From contig NC_134458.1 in the NCBI RefSeq assembly GCF_047948215.1, positions 84,833,260 through 84,897,259 of the forward strand: 64,000 bases of DNA. The letters run 5' to 3'. The notes below the pieces were generated by a model. It did no database searches, was not told the origin of the DNA, and saw nothing but the letters and a program-made list of their open reading frames with translations. The position numbers and the translations under genes were made by a program. Below are positions 45,985-58,914 of this stretch, in pieces. This DNA comes from Lycorma delicatula (lineage: Eukaryota > Arthropoda > Insecta > Hemiptera > Fulgoridae). Every line of letters begins with the position of its first letter. Position 1 is the stretch's first letter.

Positions 45985-46977
45985 CTGTAAAATAATAAAA
46001 ATAATTTTTATAAACATTTTTCTTGATTACTATAGTAAGTATGCTTCCTTTCTATTTTGTTTATGATGACTGATATACAGTTATGAAGGAAAACACCAGA
46101 CCTTGTAATAATAATATCTTTAATGAAACAAATCTTTCAGAAAACATAGTTTAGTGTGAAGAATGCACTCCCAATTTCTAGTAATAATGAAAAAATCGAA
46201 GTAATTGATTTTTTTATCTCCTATATACAAAACATTTGAAGTACAAGAGCCTCAAGTCAGAATTGCTTTCTCTGAGAGCAGGGATCTTAATTATGCAGAT
46301 TATAATTTTAGGGCTGAATGCCACCAGCAGTTTAGTGGGTTTAGCAAATTTATGACTATATGAAATTCAATGTAGAAAATAGTTGAAATTTATTTAATTC
46401 CTTGCTTTCCCTATTAAGCCTGGCACAAGATGCCTGTATATGAGAACAACTATACCATTTTTGGGAGTAACTTGTGTCTTAATAAAATGTTTGCCAGTTA
46501 GCCAGCCAAACAGAAGCTGAACTCATTATTATTTAACTAATGTGATTAACAAAAACTGATTTAATATTATCTTTATTAAATGATCTCTTGGTCTAACCAT
46601 TGAAATATTGGACATTTTTGAAATCATTACAGTTTAGGAATTTGATAGCTTCTTTTATCTTGAGTCATTGTATTCTTTGGACTTTCTTAAACTATTAAAG
46701 TGCAGTTTTTAAAACTGAACTAGATTAATTCTGTTAACTATATTGTTCTTAATCAACCAATTGTTATTATTTTTAAGGTATTCACTAATAAACAACAAAG
46801 CTCAAGCAGCTATCAACAAATAGTATTAGTAAAGGTAATTATGTTAATTATTTATTTAATCTTTTATGAGACAATAAGCTAACTTTAACGCATGTGCAGT
46901 ATAAATCAATTAATTTCATTTACAATTGTAAATACTAAAAATGAAAGTTTATTTTTCAATATCATATAATCACTTAC
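45985..46977. other. Gene C intron, no exon seen
   Basis: AT-rich; nothing recognised. Confidence 0.3.
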
Positions 46978-47126
46978 CTGAAATAATTTCATTATTCCCA
47001 AAATTGGTTTACCTTTATACATATCATTATTACATAATGTATGTTTCTCATCTACAAAATCAATTGATGAAAAATTTTTTAAATTAAGAAACCATTGCAT
47101 ATCTGAACTACAGTTTAGTGGATTCC
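46978..47126 (-). CDS. Gene C, exon with first LRR C-terminal cap
   Basis: The exon follows TTTTTTCAG and ends CAG|GTAAGT. With one base from the previous exon it reads GNPLNCSSDMQWFLNLKNFS, then VDEKHTLCNN and PILGIMKLFQ. The N-P-L-x-C ... W ... C pattern is an LRRCT cap with fewer cysteines than usual. Phases join 51211 and 45823. Confidence 0.9.
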
Positions 47127-47569
47127 CTGAAAAAAAAAAAACATTAAATTCATTTGTTATGAACAAGTTCTATCCAACTACCCCTTTGTGGCACACACAC
47201 TTACCATTATGTTGGAATGAATAGATATACTATACAATAAAGGATGCATAACAGACTGCAATATTCTTTCCTGACAATTGGATTATCAGATGTGCTACTA
47301 ATTGCACATGTTTATATAAAAGTATGATATCAGAATTCTAAATACAAAAACTCTAGTGAAGTTTTAAAGATATTTTCAAATATTTAATCTCTGTATATTT
47401 TTTCTAAACAATCAGTAATACAGGTATAATTTTTTTTATATATTATTAAGAAAAAGATTAAACACAAAAAAATATTTAAATTAGTTCAAAATAAATACAA
47501 AGAAAGCGTTATGTTAAACGATTATTGAAATAAAATTCTAAACAGAAAAATTTCTTAAAATTCAGTTGA

Positions 47570-48140
47570 ATAAAATAAATAAATCTTGTATTCTTGTACA
47601 TACTAATGTACTTTAATATATTCGTAATAATTGTATTCTTGCACATAACTCTACATCTTGTACATAAAACAATGCTTTATATAGAACACATCAGAAATGG
47701 TTAGATATGCTTACTCCATGGATAAAAAAAAGAAACTGTCCCAACATTTGTCTGAATAAATCAAGGAAAATCATAGTAAAACCTTGATCATAACAGCATT
47801 ACAAAATACACAATTAATTTTAAAATAAAATATAGATGTGATTAAATTTCATATAAATTATTATTTAAAATATTAAACACGTTAAAGTAAATACATAAAG
47901 ATACAACATTTAAAAGATAATTACAAAAAATTCACAATCCAGAAAGTATTAATGAAAATTATTTGAGCACATATTTTAAATCATGTTAATGGAAAACAGA
48001 AAATTCAGATTTTTTAAATGGTTTAGCAATTTATTTAAAATGGCAACAGAAGCCTGAACATAAAGCCCTTCTCATAAGCCAAAATATTGTGTTGAGGTAC
48101 ACAAAAAAATATTGATGTTTGGTTTAATAGAGGTGGATTT
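47570..48140 (-). repeat. Dispersed repeat R, copy 1
   Basis: Homologous in the same orientation to 60580-61200. Shared phrases include GATAAAAAAA-GAAACTGT, AATTATTTGAG, TTTTTAAATGG, AACATAAAGCCCT and AAGCCAAAA-TATTGT. The low-coordinate end is AAATAAATAAATCTTGTA, which on the minus strand is an ATTTATTTATTT-type 3' tail. That suggests a truncated non-LTR element on the minus strand. Confidence 0.7.
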
Positions 48141-49680
48141 TGTTTATTTTTTTTTTAAATAAATGACTTTTGTTTAGATGCACTTTTACAAATATTCAAA
48201 AATAAGGTAACATTTTTAAAGTTCTAAATATTTATCTACAAAAATTTATACAATGATCTGATAAATCATTGCTTTTAAGATTTAATTATCCTTAAGAGTT
48301 AAGGTTAAGTTAATTGTACTTAAGATTTTTAAGGATCTTGAATGACTAGACTTATTAAAGTTTATAAATCAATCACTTTAAAAAAGTGATGAAGATGTTA
48401 AAATCATTTTACAAGGAGAGGGGATCAGATAGATATTCTCGTAGAACATAATTTAAAGTAGCATAACAAAATAAACATCTTTAAAGAATAAAAGTGACTT
48501 AATAAACTGAATTCAAAATTAAATATATTTTATGACTGCAAAATTTTAAGTTTTTGAATTTACACTACGTTAAAAACATCTAATCCTTAATTTGGTGCTA
48601 ATTTCAATTAGCCAGATTTTAAAAATAAGAATTGAAAAATATTTTAATGTGTTCATTAAGTCAGTGTTATTTTTTAAACATTTTTTAGTCTAATTTTTAT
48701 TTAAAATATAGATAGGCCATATTTTAAATGGCAATGTTTTGAATATTGCCCACATGAAAAAATGTTGTTCACGTTAAACTATCATTTTGATATAAACAAC
48801 AGAATATAGAAAAAACACACAGAGGATGAGATTGATTCTGATAATGTGGGAATACATATAACTATTTATCCAAGATCCAACTAATTTTCCTGAATTTTTG
48901 TGTAAAAGTGTACTTTTAATATCACAGTTATATATTTTATGTTCTAATGATACTGCTTTAAATTTGTTAATACTTTATGAATTAACTATGTTGATAAAAA
49001 AATATCAAATTGTCTTTGTAAACAACATAATTTTTCATTTAAAAATTCTAAGTTGTCTGGAAAAGATTTATAACTGGGCCACCAGAGGAATTTTCTCTAT
49101 AAAATAGAAAAAGAACTGACAAAACTGATTTGTTTGATGAAGAGTTAGGCTTGATATAAATTAAAAAACAAAAAGGTGCTTGGGCTGAATTGAGAAAATG
49201 CCACATTTTTAAGTTAAACATTTTTTTCAAGATTTTTTTTTTATTTGTGAATTTTATTCAACAGATTCATTACTTTCTTGAAAAACCTTCATTCATAGGA
49301 TTTAGTATTATAATATATAACTGCAGATTAATTAAAAATTGTTTTGACCATTTTTATAGTTAATAGTTGCTTACTTGTTATCATACTCACCAAAAAAAAA
49401 AAATAAAGTTCAAGAAATATCCTTGAAAATTTTAAATCATGATAATATATTACTCATGACTTATGCAAATTATGTTTTTGTCTTTACTTTCATAATATTT
49501 GTTATTATAATAATGAGGAATATTTACCATGTGTGCCCTAATTAAATAAATGGAGCTAATACTCTAATCTTGTACTCAGTAAATCCGCCTACTGTCTACA
49601 CTTTTAATTAGCATAGATTAACAACATTATTTTTTTGTTAATTCACCATATAAGCTTAAAGCTGGTAAATGGTAATGCAG
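48141..49680. other. Gene C intron, no exon seen
   Basis: AT-rich; no assignable repeat. Confidence 0.3.
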
Positions 49681-49689
49681 AATATGGAA

Positions 49690-49770
49690 TTTTGTAGCAT
49701 ATAAAATATCTCATGCCTGACTGATTTTAACCCAGAACCTTCTGGATTGAGAGTTTGTTATTCAGATTGA
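49690..49770 (-). mobile_element. Second tRNA-derived SINE family, degraded copy
   Basis: The complement of CATGCCTGACTGATTTTAAC and CCAGAACCTTCTGGATTGAG matches the copy at 58915-58985, including the region around the B box. Only the head region survives. Confidence 0.45.
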
Positions 49771-51210
49771 CATATTTTTAATCAGTTTGTTAATTGTTAA
49801 TTTGTTATTTCACAACAAAATTGAACCGTTTTATTCAAGTTAATTTTCAGTTATCGGGTATTGAGCCTGATTACTACAAATCAGTAATCATTGCTTATTA
49901 AAATCATTATTAACTTATTAAATTAATTATCAACTTATTAAAATTTGAACTAGACCACTGAGGCTAAAATTTACTTTCTCCTTAACCTAAAAATATTTTT
50001 CTGTTTAGTTATTTGTTAGTTTACAACATTTTTCAAAAATACATAATTTGTGCTACCCAGCATCACTCTGTTTATTGTGATCTAAGATTGAAACACTATG
50101 TTTAATACTCCAGAAACTTAACATTAAACACACAATTTATTGAACAATATCTGTACATACAACCTAATTTCTAGGATTTAAGATGATAATTAAATTGATA
50201 TACTAACTTTGTTATACTTGTGTAATCTGTATGTTAAAATAATAACAGAGTATGAGCTAATAAAATGTAATGATTTGCAATCAATTATATGTGTAAGATC
50301 ACTAGATCATTTAATAAGAGATTTTTAGAATAATATAACAATTATAAACATACAGCTACACATTTCAAAATATTTGAAAATTTGACAAAGAAAAACACAC
50401 CACAAATGACGTTGAGGGGGTCCAAGGTTATTATTTATTGTCAGATTGATAGGCCAACAATTTGTATAACCTTTCAGCTTCTTTACAAGTACATCTAATA
50501 ATTGGTTTAGTAAATAATTCAGTAATAACATAAAAAACAACTTAGTTATCATAGAAATAAATAATAATAATAAGTACACCCCCTAGCCCCCCTTAATCAA
50601 ATAGATAACACAATTTCATTACCACCAAAAGGTAAAGTAACTGACCCATAAAATATTGTATTTCTCAAATCTCCATTTGAAACAGCTTCATAATTAGAAC
50701 TATTTCATAGTTGGAAATAGTTTTGACTCATTTTATATACATTGTATTTCATATATTTTCATGTGTATGATAGAAATTAAAATCTACTATTTCATAGAAT
50801 TGCAGAAGAGTATGATCAATTTAAGAATTTTTTTTGTTTTCACAGTTACTTGAGTAAATATACTAGTTTTCTTTACCATTCTGTAATTTCAATGTAATAA
50901 CATTGACTACTATTTTGAATATTCCTTTGCAAGTGAAACTCAAACAGTGAAATGAAACACAAAAGTGTGTATGATTATACTTTAGTTATACTTTTTGTTT
51001 ATTTTATATTACTTGTGATTATGTATTGTTGTACAAAGTAACAATAAAATATGAAAATAGACAAAAAAACTATATCATATTTTAATAGATACCATCAGTT
51101 AATCCTATAACAATAACAAAATTATTCACTTTACTATTAACACTCATGTTTCAATTTTGCTGTAACTTAATGTAGTATTAATTCTAAGTAAAGCATTAAA
51201 ATTTCCTTAC
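49771..51210. other. Gene C intron, no exon seen
   Basis: AT-rich; no assignable feature. Confidence 0.3.
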
Positions 51211-51361
51211 CTGCTAAATATAAATTTTGTAATTTAGGTATCATATTTAAATAATTTATTGAAAAATAATTTATCAAGTTATTGCTGATGTCAAGTGATG
51301 TAAGTAATGGTAGATTAAAAAATGATAAATTCCTTATGTTATTATTTGATATATTTAATTT
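51211..51361 (-). CDS. Gene C, exon with leucine-rich repeats
   Basis: The exon lies between TTATGTTATAG and GCAG|GTAAGG. It encodes KLNISNNNIRNLSFFNLPLL, TSLDISNNLINYFSINYLNM and IPKLQNLYLA. Three LRR turns with the L-x-x-L-x-L/I-S-x-N-x-I consensus are visible. It exits with one base that completes a Gly codon in exon 46978. Confidence 0.9.
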
Positions 51362-51540
51362 CTATAACATAAAATAAAACTTTTTTAATAAGATATAATA
51401 TTTTATAAAAACAACAAACCACCATGAACAGAATGAAGCAGTATATTTGTTATACATACACTTATACAAGTACCCCTTGAATATTTTATATATAAAAAGT
51501 TGAATGAAATGCATTACTTTATTAAATATTTTATTTGGGT

Positions 51541-51720
51541 ACACTAAGTCACATTAGGAATATACAGGTGTACTAATCTATACAACAAGTGAATGTCCCA
51601 GTATTTGCCTTTAAAAATTAATGGAACTATGATAAAAACTTTGAATAAAGCATCTTAAAATGTACAGTTAATTATAAAAAAAAATATAAGTCCATATTTA
51701 TTCATAAAAAATGAATTTAT
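51541..51720 (-). repeat. Dispersed repeat R, older fragment
   Basis: GTCCCAGTATTTGCC, ATGGAACTATGATAAAAAC-TTTGA and TACAGTTAATTATAAAA track the same order of phrases as copy 1 (47735-47830). It is more diverged and lacks the rest. Confidence 0.5.
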
Positions 51721-52173
51721 TAAGTGTCAGTAAAGAAACCACAAGTTAACTACTTAATAAAATAAATACAAAAGTTTAAAAGATGTAAATAAAAATCATT
51801 AGAATATGCAGTATTTTACACATTAAACAGACTCTAAAATAATTCACTCCTTATTTAGTTATTAAAATATATTAATTTAATACATTAACATAAATTTAAT
51901 TTCTGGGCATAAAGCATACTGTAAAATATAAGAGTCATCAGTAAAGAATTGTAAAATTTTCCCAGCTTTGTCAGGAATAGACATGAACAAACAAGAGGCA
52001 GAAAAACTGAAGGTTGCTTATTAAGAAAAAATAACTTTATATAGAATTTCTTTTTACATACTTCATAAAAAAAAAAATTGTCAATTTTTCTTTTTAAAAA
52101 TTATTTCAACAATTGGGTTTTCTTCCATGAATACCCCTTTGAGTGTGAAAACTTAAAGATTTCAACCAAGTGC

Positions 52174-52256
<83 letters not shown>

Positions 52257-53187
52257 AAAGCTAATAATAATTTATTTGTACTCATACAAATATATATAAA
52301 TAAGTAACAAAAATGAGCAGATGCTCAACAAAAATTTTCTGTAAAAACTTAATTCTAAAAATAAAAGATTTATATTTCCGACATCAATATAACCATGAGT
52401 ATAGCAATTTCAATTGCACTTAATTTATAAAACAATCACTTTAAACAATATCTCATAATTTTAATTTAAGGAATATGTCATTTTTTCTTTCATTTAAATG
52501 ATTAATTTAAATGGAGTTTATATTAAAATATAAATATCCATTTATAATTCATAGTCATAATAATTAAAAGTAATTTAATTTGATCATTAATATTATATTT
52601 TTAATTATACAGTTTAATTGTTTAGGCTTTATTTTATTGCATATCTCAAATCTATGTGCAAACCTAGGTTTTTATAGTCCCTGGGTAAGCTTAATAAAAC
52701 AACATAACAGCAGAAGAGAGAATGAATAAATAACTATTACATAATCATCAGAAAGTCTGTATAGTGTAAATATGCAAATTATAATATCCTATTAATTTTC
52801 CTTGTTATAACAGTCAGGAATGTACAAATTTGTTAAAAAAATAAAAGTAAACAGAATATGTATATTTACATACAGCGCATAGGATTACAAACATGCATAA
52901 GATTATCTGTGTCTTATTAACATCTGATTACTAAAATGACTATCTACTAGCATTCTGCATCAGATAACATTGAGACAATTAAAGTATTTTTTTAAAATTA
53001 GTAATAGCATGAAGACATGATAAAGAAGGAGGAAAATGAAATTCAATAAAAAATAAGGATATATATAAAATTATTATTACTGTAACTATTGTTGCAGTAA
53101 ACAAAAATCTGCATATTTATTTTTTAAATATTATAAAATTAATTATGAGTAACAATAACTAATAACTTACATTGTTAATTAACTGAC
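51721..53187. other. Gene C intron with (AAT)n microsatellite
   Basis: AT-rich intron; the only clear feature is the (AAT)n tract at 52174-52258. Confidence 0.4.
52174..52258. repeat. (AAT)n microsatellite passing into (TAAA)n
   Basis: About 25 uninterrupted AAT units and then AATAAATAAATAAA. Confidence 0.95.
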
Positions 53188-53350
53188 CTTAAGCTCATTA
53201 AAGGACTGACTACTATTACTACCATAAAAATTTGAAATGAAACTTTTCTTAATAGTGATGGTATTTATGTTATAAAATATTGATAGAATAACTGATAAAT
53301 TGAAATTGTCATCTGGCCAATTACATAAAACTAGATCGTATATATCAGAC
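53188..53350 (-). CDS. Gene C, exon (N-terminal region, LRR-related)
   Basis: The exon lies between GTATTTACAG and AAG|GTCAGT. It completes an Arg codon and reads SDIYDLVLCNWPDDNFNLSV, then FYNINTITIKKSFISNFYGS and FNELK. The C-N-W-P and following hydrophobic pattern are in the pre-LRR or first-LRR position. Phase joins 55643 and 51211. Confidence 0.85.
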
Positions 53351-53569
53351 CTGTAAATACAAAAATTATTTCATTTATCATTGTAACCAGCTGAAATTCT
53401 ACTTTTTTAAATTTATTGTAAAATTAAAAAATAATAATATTAATTTCAAGAGCTCATAGACTTAGAGTATACTATTAGTACTCTATTTATTTAGCATATG
53501 GTACCAAAGCACACCAATTACAATCAAACATTACAAACAAAGATTTAACAAATTAATATATGCTACTGA

Positions 53570-54110
53570 TTCTGTAGTCGCCATCAGGAAATCTTCAGGA
53601 TTCCCTTCATAAGCTGTTCTAGGGCAAACTTCTGTGATGTGTTTAACAGTTAGATTTTCACCACACTCACAAAGGGGCATCAGTGTTTTACCCCATTTAT
53701 ACAGGAAATAGGTGCACCTTCCATGCTGAGTTCGTATTCTGTTTAGCGTTGATCATGTCTTACGCGGCAAGTCAAAACTAGGATATATCACATCTAACAT
53801 AAGCGACGCCATACGCATCATGGTATGTGGCACCAAGTAATTTATATCCAGGTATTTTGCCTCTTTTCTGCAATTGTTCCTCAGTGTTACAATGTGTTTC
53901 CTGGATTGCAACCAGATCAATATTGTCGTTCAGTAGTTTCGATAAACAGTGGCTCTAGAATAACTTATGCTTTCCATATTTATGTGGCAAGTCCTGAAAA
54001 GGACTGTTGGGTATATCTAGCGACATGGCTTGCAGTTCGTAATATTGTAGGCTTGTGTCTGCGTGGTCAGGAGAACCTATCTTCTTGGTTTGTCTGACTG
54101 CCAGTATCTG
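53570..54110 (-). mobile_element. Internally deleted LINE: endonuclease start joined to C-terminal tail
   Basis: On the minus strand the first part reads LLNDNIDLVAIQETHCNTEE, then GYKLLGATYHDAYGVA (about 53940-53800). This is the N-terminal part of an apurinic-type endonuclease. About 60 bp later the frame reads RIRTQHGRCTYFLYKWGKTL, then CECGENLTVKHITEVCPRTA (about 53750-53620), the cysteine/histidine-containing segment at the far C terminus of jockey/I-type ORF2. The whole reverse transcriptase is missing between them. It lies in gene C intron sequence. Confidence 0.7.
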
Positions 54111-54934
54111 CTAGCTCATTTAGCGTTACCCAGGGTGCACCATGTGGAGGCGAACAAGCTTTACAGCCCGTAAAGTACTCTATTTTTATTTTATAAAAAT
54201 ATCATATCATTCATTTATATACTGGAGGGTTTCACACTTCACTTAGTTAATCTTAGTAACTAAAATTATGAAAAATATTATCATGAACATTATACAATAT
54301 TCATTTCTATCCAATACATATGTGTTTGTATTGATAGATTTGTATTCACTCTTACATATATATATTATGCGAAACAGAGTTTCAGATTTTAGTTGTACAA
54401 TTAAGATGCAGGAATGTATTTAGCGTGCACTTAAATATATGTAAATAATATGGATACTAGAGTTTATTAATACACAGGTGTTATAAAAGAAGTCATTTGA
54501 TATGTACTACTAAGTACTTGTTATGGTGATTCAGCAACATAGAACACTTCTGTCATTCTTACCAACTTAAATATGTTAAAAATATATATGTCAAATTAAA
54601 AAAAAATGTTCACTGCTAACCCTATAAATCTATAACAAAATTATATCTAATTAGAGTCAAACATATACTATACAGTCTGACCGTTTATGGCTATTTTTTT
54701 TTTTTTTTTTTAAATTTTATATGTATTTTTAAATGAAAATTTTATTTTTAATTATTATTGAAGTGCTGTTAAGTTTGTAAGTAACCATTATATGTATTTT
54801 CCTAGAGGTTTTGGTTCTTAGACCATCTTAGTCTTCTAATAAATGTTATTAATGATTTTATACAATAAAAAGTGATTATTACCTTTGAAAATAATACATT
54901 GTTCACCAAATTTGCATAAGTAACTTCCACACAT
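54111..54934. other. Gene C intron, no exon seen
   Basis: AT-rich with a T-run near 54694-54710; nothing else. Confidence 0.3.
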
Positions 54935-54955
54935 GTGTGTGCGCGCACGCACGCA

Positions 54956-55007
<52 letters not shown>

Positions 55008-55040
55008 TATATATATATAAAGAGAGAGAGAGCGAGAGAG
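54935..55040. repeat. Compound microsatellite (TG/CG)n(CA)n(TA)n(GA)n
   Basis: TGTGTGCGCGCACGCACGCG is followed by about 22 CA units, a short TA run and GAGA repeats. Open frames across it are repeat artefacts. Confidence 0.95.
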
Positions 55041-55041
55041 G

Positions 55042-55145
55042 ATTATTATTACTACCACCTTCAGAAAATAATACGGACTTTTCAGAAACTTTCACCTTTT
55101 CTGTTTCTGAAAAGTGTTAATTATTCTCTGAAGGTAATAATAATA
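55042..55145. repeat. Imperfect hairpin about 100 bp long
   Basis: ATTATTATTACTACC ... CCTTCAGA ... ACTTTTCAGAAA is followed, after a short loop, by its inverse TTTCTGAAAAGT ... TCTGAAGG ... TAATAATAAT. It is directly adjacent to the compound microsatellite, perhaps a small MITE. Confidence 0.75.
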
Positions 55146-55642
55146 TAGCTTTTATTTTTTCATGTAATTAAAAAAATACTAGCTAGGTTAAAAGTACAGC
55201 TAATACTTTTAATTATCATAAGGGTTGAAATCACTAAATAAACTGTTGAATATTATAATTCTGTCTTCTGAGAAATGATTAAAAAAATATTCATTAATTT
55301 GTTCATTATTTTAAAGTTAAGACTCATAAACACATATAAATAATGTTGCAGTGCAGCAGATATTAGTTCTTCAGCTGTTTTTTTAATCTAAAACAGACTA
55401 ACTCAGTGATAAAACCGACTTAATTTATTGCGTAATTACTTTTCATGTTTGCTTGAAACTACCTTGTTTTTATAACTTATACCATAAAATAGAATTTCTT
55501 ATTTACTTGCATTATTTTAATATAGAACTACGTATTCTTCAGAAATAAAAAACTTATCTTTTTTTCTGTGCGAACTATCTGATAGTGCAGTATTAACTTT
55601 TATAATGTAATCATAAATTTTATTGTAATAAATTTTACTTAC

Positions 55643-55774
55643 CTGCTGTACATATAATTATCTAAATGTAAACCTTGTGAACAAATTAGTTTACTTGCAT
55701 TTAAACTACAGTTAGGTTTATTATAATCACATAAAACATCATCTAAAGCTTTAACTTCAGCTGCGGCATAGAAC
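55643..55774 (-). CDS. Gene C, first visible exon (mature N terminus)
   Basis: The exon follows CATAATCAG and ends AGCAG|GTAAGT. It reads FYAAAEVKALDDVLCDYNKP, NCSLNASKLICSQGLHLDNY and MYSR. Y-A-A-A-E looks like the end of a signal peptide with cleavage near it. Three cysteines follow. The exon needs two bases from an upstream exon holding the start codon and signal peptide, which I could not find between here and the window end. Confidence 0.8.
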
Positions 55775-56574
55775 CTGATTATGAAAGCAAAATATTTGTT
55801 TTTAAAAATAGATTTACAATACTCATATTTTATCTTACTAATACTTTTATGTACATATTATCTTCCACTGTCTTAATTGTGATGATTTGCACTAATTAAT
55901 TAGACTAGTAGTGACATTAAATTTAAATTCTTTATAAATTATTTTTTACAATTAGTTAAAACATGATTGTATGTTATGTGATGTGTATAACTGTGAAATT
56001 GTATTTAAGAAAGAATTAATTTATTTAAATGCATACATTTTATTTTGAGAGCAGATGCTAGTTTTAGCACACTGCTAGCAAACGAAGTTTCATGTACTAG
56101 GAAAGAATGTGGTTTATGTATATAATATGAATGATAAAACTTAATATAGTGTCTCGCTGAGATTGTCAGCTTTCACAATCACAGATAAAATAATGTTGTG
56201 ACCATGTTACTATGTTATACTATATCATGTTACCATGTTATTACTTTTATAAGTAAAAAGATAAATTTCATTTTTTTTATTCACAATAAATGTATCACTA
56301 TAATGGCCTAAATACATTATTTTTATATAACTTTCTGAACTGGATTATTAGATGAAATATTGTCAATACTGTTTGTGATTAGAAGGGAGATAGTGATTAG
56401 TGAAAGCATTTCTTTCACCTTCAGTTGTCAGAGCTTCAGAGTTTGGTCTCTTGAAATAATTTGGATTCCTTGTCTAAAGCAGTGCTCAATATGCCTAATT
56501 CTTTAAAATGTGTTAAAAACATCATAGTATATTAATGAATTTAACTTCTTAAATTTAACTTTAATTAAAAAAGC
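55775..56574. other. Upstream region or first intron of gene C
   Basis: AT-rich; no signal-peptide exon found. Confidence 0.3.
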
Positions 56575-56960
56575 TGACAACACAGTTGTAGAACATTTCC
56601 GTCAGGCGTCTAAAGGCGCGTGCCGGGAACGTTCTACCAACTGTGGGTTGTTTCTGATGCATGGCTTACACACACTTACACAAGATAATTAAAAATATTT
56701 ATCATTTTATTTAAATATAATATTTTTTCGTTTATTTAATTCAACGATTGTAACTAAATAGCGCGCCCATACCGTATTTAATTCGGCTGGGTGTGACGGT
56801 ACTAGCGGTGACGTTGAAACTAACTAAATTAATGTAATTTCACAACTTACATAAAAAAATATCTCTTGTACAGTCGGCAGACCGGTGTAGCTGCGATGCT
56901 TACCGCATGAAGTACCCAATGATCTAATTCGACACCCAAGTTACTGTTTTACACTTTAAA
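56575..56960. other. CpG-containing GC-richer patch with hairpin
   Basis: CACAGTTGTAGAACATTTCC (56580-56599) and GGAACGTTCTACCAACTGTG (56626-56645) form an imperfect hairpin with a GC-rich loop. The patch also contains several CG dinucleotides (GCGCGCCC near 56760, GTGACGTTG near 56810). It could be an old transposon end, or a promoter for gene C. Neither can be shown by eye. Confidence 0.4.
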
Positions 56961-57119
56961 TATTATCCATTTATTTAATTTTACCACTCACCTGTGATGT
57001 TACAACATAGCAGGCACAACAAGTGCATTTTTTTTGGGGTGGGGGTGCAATTTTGCAAAAATTTTTTTTTTGTAGATATTGTTAATTTTTAATCGTTAAT
57101 AAATGTACCTAAAAACAAT

Positions 57120-57520
57120 ATGACCTTAATGAGGCAGAATTTCCAGATACCTAGGGTGACCTTGCTCTACAGCCTCACCCCTTTAACCTTTCAAATTGAA
57201 AATTTAATAGCATCAATACCTCATACACAGAAGGAATCTGACCAAGTTTGGTCAAAATCGGTCCAATAGTTCTGGATATATAAGGTGATTTAGAGGCCAA
57301 CATCGGACACACACGCGCGCGCGCGCACGCGCACACGACATAAGAACATTAACATCTGCTTTTCTGAGTACCTTTAATGTTAAAATGTCAAGATCTGGTG
57401 AAAACTGCATATGTCGAAACTGGACTGATTATAATATTTTCCCTTCTAGAGCTACAGCTCTACTGTAGCACTATCTAGACAGGAAAGTAAAAGGTAATTT
57501 GAAAGTAAAAAATTTGATAA
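57120..57520. mobile_element. Unclassified insect-type dispersed repeat with (CG/CA)n
   Basis: It contains the phrase ACCAAGTTTGGTCAAAATCG then GTCCAATAGTT, a common 3'-end phrase of insect repeats, then ACACACGCGCGCGC (57308-57335). It ends around GACAGGAAAGTAAAAGG. The phrase ATCGGTCCA...AGTT is shared with the right side of the repeat at 33632-34400. Confidence 0.5.
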
Positions 57521-57539
57521 AATTTTTAATTAGGAGCTA

Positions 57540-58760
57540 AACTTCATCTTTTTTTCCATTATTCATCAGATGAAAAAAAATGTCAGAAGAGCAGAGAAAG
57601 GAAGCAAAAAGTGTAGGTGGTGAGTTACTTAATGTATAGTCAGGTAACAACCAAGAAGAAAGAGGGAAAGTCCCTTAGAGTTCCATCCAATCCCAGTTCA
57701 TGGAGTACCATGCTGTCTCCTGCCTCCTACCATAGCCTGGCATCAAGGTGATATATGGTTTCATAAGGCGGTATATAGTAAAGTGGTTTTGAAGTCAGTT
57801 GAGGAACTCTGTAAATCTAGTAGTGATCCCTCAAAGCACACCCCTGTAAATACCAAGTCCAGTCAGATCTTAATCCAAAATGCTATGTCATGAAAATGTG
57901 GTCGTTAAGAAGTCTATTGCAACACAAAAGGTCTTGGCAATTTGAAACAAAGAAGGATTACCTTCATCCTCCATAATACTCTCACTTGTAGTGGTGTTCA
58001 TCAAGTAGAAAGTTCTACTCACAACCAGCACATCAACAACCACATTGCCATTTCCCTTTTACAGCGATGAGGACCTGCTTCAACAACCTTGCTGGGTGTT
58101 AAATAGCCGCTCTCTGAGAAGAGTGTAATCCTTCTACCAGTATAACTGTAATGTCAGCAAATTTAACCTCCATGTACAGTGACAATCCTATATGATACGA
58201 GCACCAGTCTCAGAGACAGAACTTCACTTATAACGAACTTCAACCTGTTGCTGACAACTTCTTAAGTGCAGACAGCTTATGACAAGCTGTTAATCCATTC
58301 ATGAAAGAATTGTACATAATCACGGCTAGAAACCGATAAGAGAGTTGAAAGCAACCCAGGATGTAAAAACTGCACAAAAAAGAGGATTCTTGCAGTTCAA
58401 AGGACACATAAAACATTTCTAACTAATACTTAGCATACCTAACACTTAGTATGACAGAAAAAAAGACTCACTAATTTTTAAAGAACATTGAGCAAATATG
58501 TTTCCATCATCCACCCGAGTAGAATTGGCAGCAATCCATACAGCCTGAAAACTAGAGTCACCAAGGGAAAAAACAAAAACACAGAAGGGTAGGGATGACC
58601 TGAGCAAGGAATACCTAAACCACTGTCACAAACACAGACATGAAAAAAGGAACAGGAACATCATGTGGCAGCCTCAGCCACTTCCTAATAGAAGAGCACA
58701 TATTTAAGGTAATGAAGGCCATGAGATTGCAGTGACCAAGCACCAAAGAATGATAATAAG
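57540..58760. other. GC-moderate degenerate region, no intact frame
   Basis: Less AT-rich than its flanks over about 1.2 kb, with short minus-strand frames but frequent stops and no recognisable motif. It is probably an old repeat or pseudogene. Confidence 0.35.
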
Positions 58761-58914
58761 CACAAGTATCAATAAATGCTTTTAATTACTAAAAAATTTC
58801 ATCAAATCTCTTCCTTATGTTCAAATTTAGGTATTTTCTAAGCATCAGCCATTCTAATTCCCAATTACTATCATTTTATGATAAATGAATTCTGTTACTC
58901 GTGAAAAATGCCAG

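Noticed and set aside
54802..55148. Open frames across the (CA)n/(TA)n/(GA)n tract
   Set aside because: Simple-repeat translation (Thr-His, Cys-Val) with no start or splice context.
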